Shown here: piece by piece, positions 32,957 to 35,649 of the stretch
How the letters are laid out: each line of letters starts with the position of its first letter
Position numbering within the stretch: position 1 is the stretch's first letter
Source: Plectonema radiosum NIES-515
GTDB taxonomy: Bacteria; Cyanobacteriota; Cyanobacteriia; Cyanobacteriales; Nostocaceae
Assembly (NCBI RefSeq): GCF_025753815.1
Contig: NZ_JAOWRF010000065.1
Span: 1-35,649, forward strand
DNA: 35,649 nt
Direction of reading: 5' to 3'
The notes under the pieces: model-generated
Seen by the model: the letters and a program-made list of their open reading frames with translations, nothing else
What the model was told of the DNA's origin: nothing
Databases searched by the model: none
Program-made: the position numbers and the translations under genes

Positions 32957-33157
32957 ATGGAACGCTCAAAAATAGTGGCAATTATTACAGGTGCAATTTC
33001 GATAATTTTAGCGATCGGCTACCTAATTCTTGTCCAGTTGCTAGACTTTCGAGGTGAGATGAAACCTGCCCCCATCAGCCAACTTAACCAATCAGCAGTC
33101 ATTACTTATCATCATCCAATTTCTGACAAAGGGGAAAAACTAGTATATATATCTTAA
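32957..33157 (+). CDS. Small single-pass membrane protein
   Basis: A 66-residue protein with one transmembrane segment (about residues 7-28, IVAIITGAISIILAIGYLILV), a short charged region after it, and a polar tail. AAGAGGAA lies at a good distance before the ATG, supporting the start. It is 22 bp after the DUF1995 stop, so it is likely co-transcribed. The family is not recognised; function unknown. Confidence 0.65.
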   Translation: MERSKIVAIITGAISIILAIGYLILVQLLDFRGEMKPAPISQLNQSAVITYHHPISDKGEKLVYIS

Positions 33158-33173
33158 AAATCTAAATTCTTCA

Positions 33174-33212
33174 GATCCCCGACTTCTCACTCGAAATCGG
33201 GAATCTTGTTTT
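33174..33212 (+). terminator. Hairpin after the small membrane protein gene
   Basis: GATCCCCGACTT pairs imperfectly with AAATCGGGAATC (two mismatches) and is followed by TTGTTTT. It lies 17 bases after the stop and is a plausible intrinsic terminator. Confidence 0.55.
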
Positions 33213-33228
33213 CAATAAAAAATAAATC

Positions 33229-33816
33229 ATGAATCTAGTATTTATTCCCAAAATTCTTATACTATTTCGTGCCCTGATTTCTCCCTTTCTTCTTTGGGAT
33301 GCTCTTGATGGCAAAACCACTATTTGGTTTATCATTGGTTTTATCGCAGCCTTCCTCTCAGATATTTTCGACGGGATTATTGCAAGAAAATTAGATGTTA
33401 GTAATGCTCAACTGCGTCAAGCTGACAGTTGGGCTGATGTTTGCCTTTATAGCTGCATATTTATTAGCGCTTGGCTGGTGCATTCAGATATTCTGATTGC
33501 TTTTCGCCTACCTTTGCTGATGGTTGTTTTTGTACAATTAATTTGGTGGATAGTTAATTTAGTGAAATATGGTAAACCCGCTAGCTATCACACCTACTCG
33601 GCAAAATTTTGGGGAATAACTCTTTTTATTGCTATAGTTGCCCTCTTCGGCTTTAATTATGCGGGAATTTATTTATGGTTGAGTTGTATTGCTGGCATCA
33701 TTCATAGTATAGAAGAAATTGCTATGACCCTAATTTTACCAGTTTGGACACACGATGTTTTAAGTATTTTTCACGCCTTAGAATTGCGTCGTGATTTGAA
33801 AACTATTCAAGGATAA
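33229..33816 (+). CDS. CDP-alcohol phosphatidyltransferase family protein
   Basis: A 195-residue integral membrane protein with about six hydrophobic segments. It has the CDP-alcohol phosphotransferase motif DGxxARx8GxxxDxxxD in the form DGIIARKLDVSNAQLRQADSWAD. The four aspartates and the Arg are kept, but the central Gly is Leu. It would transfer a phospho-alcohol from a CDP donor within the membrane, for example to make a phospholipid. The changed Gly may signal a divergent substrate. It is convergent with the invertase gene over a short hairpin. Confidence 0.8.
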   Translation: MNLVFIPKILILFRALISPFLLWDALDGKTTIWFIIGFIAAFLSDIFDGIIARKLDVSNAQLRQADSWADVCLYSCIFISAWLVHSDILIAFRLPLLMVVFVQLIWWIVNLVKYGKPASYHTYSAKFWGITLFIAIVALFGFNYAGIYLWLSCIAGIIHSIEEIAMTLILPVWTHDVLSIFHALELRRDLKTIQG

Positions 33817-33817
33817 A

Positions 33818-33833
33818 GGCTGCCTAAGCAGCC
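33818..33833. terminator. Bidirectional hairpin between converging genes
   Basis: GGCTGC, loop CTAA, GCAGCC: a perfect 6-bp stem 2 bases after the CDP-alcohol gene stop and about 27 before the end of the convergent invertase gene. It lacks a long U-tract on the plus strand. Confidence 0.6.
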
Positions 33834-33859
33834 CATCAACTGGACTTGAGACTACTTAT

Positions 33860-35311
33860 TTAAGCGCGAGAAGTATAAGTATCAACACTATTGATTTCAA
33901 ACTCACACGCTCTAGAAACTACTTCTGGAGGTAATTCATCAAAACTGACTAATGGTAAATAAGAAGGGTTTGCCATTAGTTCTTTCGCTAATAAAAATCC
34001 AGCAATTGTCCAGGTTTGATATTTCCTGGCTTGTTTACCCATGAGACGCCCTTTTTTCCCATCATAATATTCGGGCCATTCATCATCACTCAAACGTGCC
34101 TCGGCAATTTCAATCGCCATTTTTGCCAGATTTATTCTGTTAGTTTTTACCGCTGCTGCCACCAACATCCACGTTAAAACGGGCCAGCTGCCACCATTAT
34201 GATAAGACCAGGGAATATTTTTGGGGTCACATCCAGTGACAATTCTGTATTCTTCATTTTCCAAAGCGGGGAAACAGATTTTCATCGGCATATCTCCCAC
34301 TAAATCGTTCCATCGTTTCTCGATGAGATTCATAATCGCTTGCGATTGCTCAACGCTTGCAAGATCGGAAACGATTGCCATCAAGTTTCCCAGTGAAAAG
34401 AAGCGAGTATCTAACTGCGATGGTCCGACATTACCTGCTAGATAACCACCTTTTTTTGGTAACCACTTGTCTAATTCATAATAAGGAAGAGAATCTGCAT
34501 ATACATTGAAAAGATTAACGGCAGTCTTGCCATATTCTTCACCTTTGAAGCGATAAATTGCATTTAAGCGATTGATATCTATCCAATAATGCTGGCGGAT
34601 ATGAGCGCATAATAGAGGTAAGCGGTTATCAATTGCTTCGACAATATCTTGATTGCCTTTACAAATTAGTAACTCGCGAGCAGCACGCAATGCAGTATAA
34701 AATAGAGTCTGAATTTCTAAGGGATGCCCGTAGATACCTAGACGACGGTCAATCATACAAGCACCATCTGGAACTAACAGCGTTGGATACATATCAAAGC
34801 GAGTAGCCAAGCAAAGTTCCATAATCAACCTAATACCTTTTTGGAATTCAGGTTGATAAGCTAAAGAAAAATCTTTGGTAGAGATGACATAAGCACGCAA
34901 TAAAATCATCCACCACAGACAAGAATCAACAGGTGTCACTCTCGCGATCGCATGTTCCCCAAAATCAGCTTCTAAATATTCTTCCCCATTATTTAATACT
35001 ACTTTAAAGCTAGCTGGAATCAAACCCCTACCTGGCTTATAAGCATCTAATTCTCTTTCTTTAGGTTGTAACTTTAAGGTTTCTTCGAGAAAATTACGCA
35101 CAATCTCTGCTCTGTCTTTAATCAGAAAAAGTAACGCAGAAGAAACAAAATCTCGAATAAAGCACTGGTCATAATTGAGCGCTTCTACTGATACATCAAA
35201 GGCAGCTACAGTGCCCACGGGACGTCCTTGATAGTAAAGAATGGATTTCTCTAGTGCTTCCCATGCTTCTTGGTCTACACTTTTGATCGTTACTAATTCG
35301 TTTAGTTGCAT
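33860..35311 (-). CDS. GH100 alkaline/neutral invertase
   Basis: A 483-residue glycoside hydrolase of family 100, which hydrolyses sucrose to glucose and fructose in the cytosol. The general acid D188 lies in [18 protein letters not shown], and E414 in EWPEYYDGK. These positions equal those I recall for the Anabaena enzyme InvA (D188 and E414), which supports the start and an active enzyme. Other landmarks are [32 protein letters not shown] and [16 protein letters not shown]. In heterocystous strains invertase feeds sucrose to nitrogen-fixing cells. It is monocistronic, with a 338-bp upstream region. Confidence 0.95.
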   Translation of the reverse strand: MQLNELVTIKSVDQEAWEALEKSILYYQGRPVGTVAAFDVSVEALNYDQCFIRDFVSSALLFLIKDRAEIVRNFLEETLKLQPKERELDAYKPGRGLIPASFKVVLNNGEEYLEADFGEHAIARVTPVDSCLWWMILLRAYVISTKDFSLAYQPEFQKGIRLIMELCLATRFDMYPTLLVPDGACMIDRRLGIYGHPLEIQTLFYTALRAARELLICKGNQDIVEAIDNRLPLLCAHIRQHYWIDINRLNAIYRFKGEEYGKTAVNLFNVYADSLPYYELDKWLPKKGGYLAGNVGPSQLDTRFFSLGNLMAIVSDLASVEQSQAIMNLIEKRWNDLVGDMPMKICFPALENEEYRIVTGCDPKNIPWSYHNGGSWPVLTWMLVAAAVKTNRINLAKMAIEIAEARLSDDEWPEYYDGKKGRLMGKQARKYQTWTIAGFLLAKELMANPSYLPLVSFDELPPEVVSRACEFEINSVDTYTSRA

Positions 35312-35649
35312 CGCTCTTGATATCTCCCTTTACATTTTGTCGTTATATTGTGTCTTGTGGTAGATGTGCCCGAATTATTATTTTTGCTATTCTGATCATA
35401 ACAAAGACGATTTTTTTAGTAGCAATATAATTAACGAATAATTTACCTATAATTAGGAAATTAAGCTGCTAAATACGCAGCTTAATTTCAACTATGATTA
35501 ATTTTTGTAAATTATGTTTATCGGAAATTAAACCTATTTTTTTCTGACGTTCACTCTTAACATACTTATCGATAAAATTGCAGTTAAATATACTTTTAAA
35601 TAATTATTTTTATGTTCCACATTTGAAATAAATATTTGACAAAGCAATA
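35312..35649. other. AT-rich region upstream of the invertase gene
   Basis: No gene is seen to the window end. It should hold the invertase promoter in about 35315-35420. A perfect hairpin at 35460-35486 suggests the terminator of a gene outside the window or a regulatory element. Confidence 0.5.
35460..35486 (+). terminator. Perfect 10-bp stem hairpin
   Basis: ATTAAGCTGC, loop TAAATAC, GCAGCTTAAT is a perfect inverted repeat in an AT-rich setting. It could be an intrinsic terminator, but no gene is seen just upstream on either strand. Confidence 0.5.

Noticed and set aside
1-35649. tRNA or rRNA genes
   Set aside because: No cloverleaf-like sequence or rRNA segment was seen in the intergenic regions by eye; a tRNA scan would confirm this.

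Overview
The window reads as chromosomal DNA from a filamentous, probably heterocyst-forming cyanobacterium (Nostocales). The evidence is many GCGATCGC (HIP1) octamers, heptanucleotide tandem repeats, dispersed GTAGAGACG palindromes, a COP23-type protein, a DUF1995 protein, a GH100 invertase, and the rnb-rpsR-rpmG gene order. The genus is not shown by the sequence.

Layout. 1-3460: three minus-strand genes for exported proteins (a Lys/Ala-rich helical protein, a COP23 protein, an M48 metalloprotease). 3637-6273: RNase II/R-type nuclease, then rpsR and rpmG. 6317-6874: RDD membrane protein. 7142-15376: the most interesting block, described below. 15512-18515: a methyltransferase and an SDR (minus), then a glycosyltransferase (plus). 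18582-28924: moeA, HAD hydrolase, type II NADH dehydrogenase, GNAT acetyltransferase with a DUF1345 membrane protein, P-type ATPase, a degenerate P-loop protein, and a phospholipase D-like lipoprotein with an EF-hand loop. 29024-35311: cysteine desulfurase, an antitoxin/PIN-toxin pair, a cold-shock/DUF1294 fusion, a 3 x 114 bp tandem repeat, a DUF1995 protein, a small membrane protein, a CDP-alcohol phosphotransferase and a GH100 invertase.

Central system. Two divergent units face each other across about 0.5 kb. The plus unit is queE-queD-MFS exporter, with 4-bp overlaps. The minus unit is a GMP-reductase-like enzyme, then a purine-type phosphoribosyltransferase, a UbiD-family decarboxylase and a Nudix hydrolase (4-5 bp gaps between the last three), and further on a HAD phosphatase and a P-loop NTPase. 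Together these could make 7-carboxy-7-deazaguanine, attach it to PRPP, remove the carboxylate and the 2-amino group, dephosphorylate the nucleotide and export the nucleoside. That is the logic of tubercidin (7-deazaadenosine) biosynthesis in Streptomyces. Tubercidin and its 5'-alpha-glucoside are known from Scytonemataceae/Tolypothrix cyanobacteria, so the nearby glycosyltransferase is a candidate for the sugar-adding step. No queC, nitrile hydratase, GTP cyclohydrolase, purA or purB lies here. This argues for tubercidin rather than toyocamycin/sangivamycin and requires help from primary metabolism. The product assignment is inference from gene content; the enzyme families are read directly from motifs.
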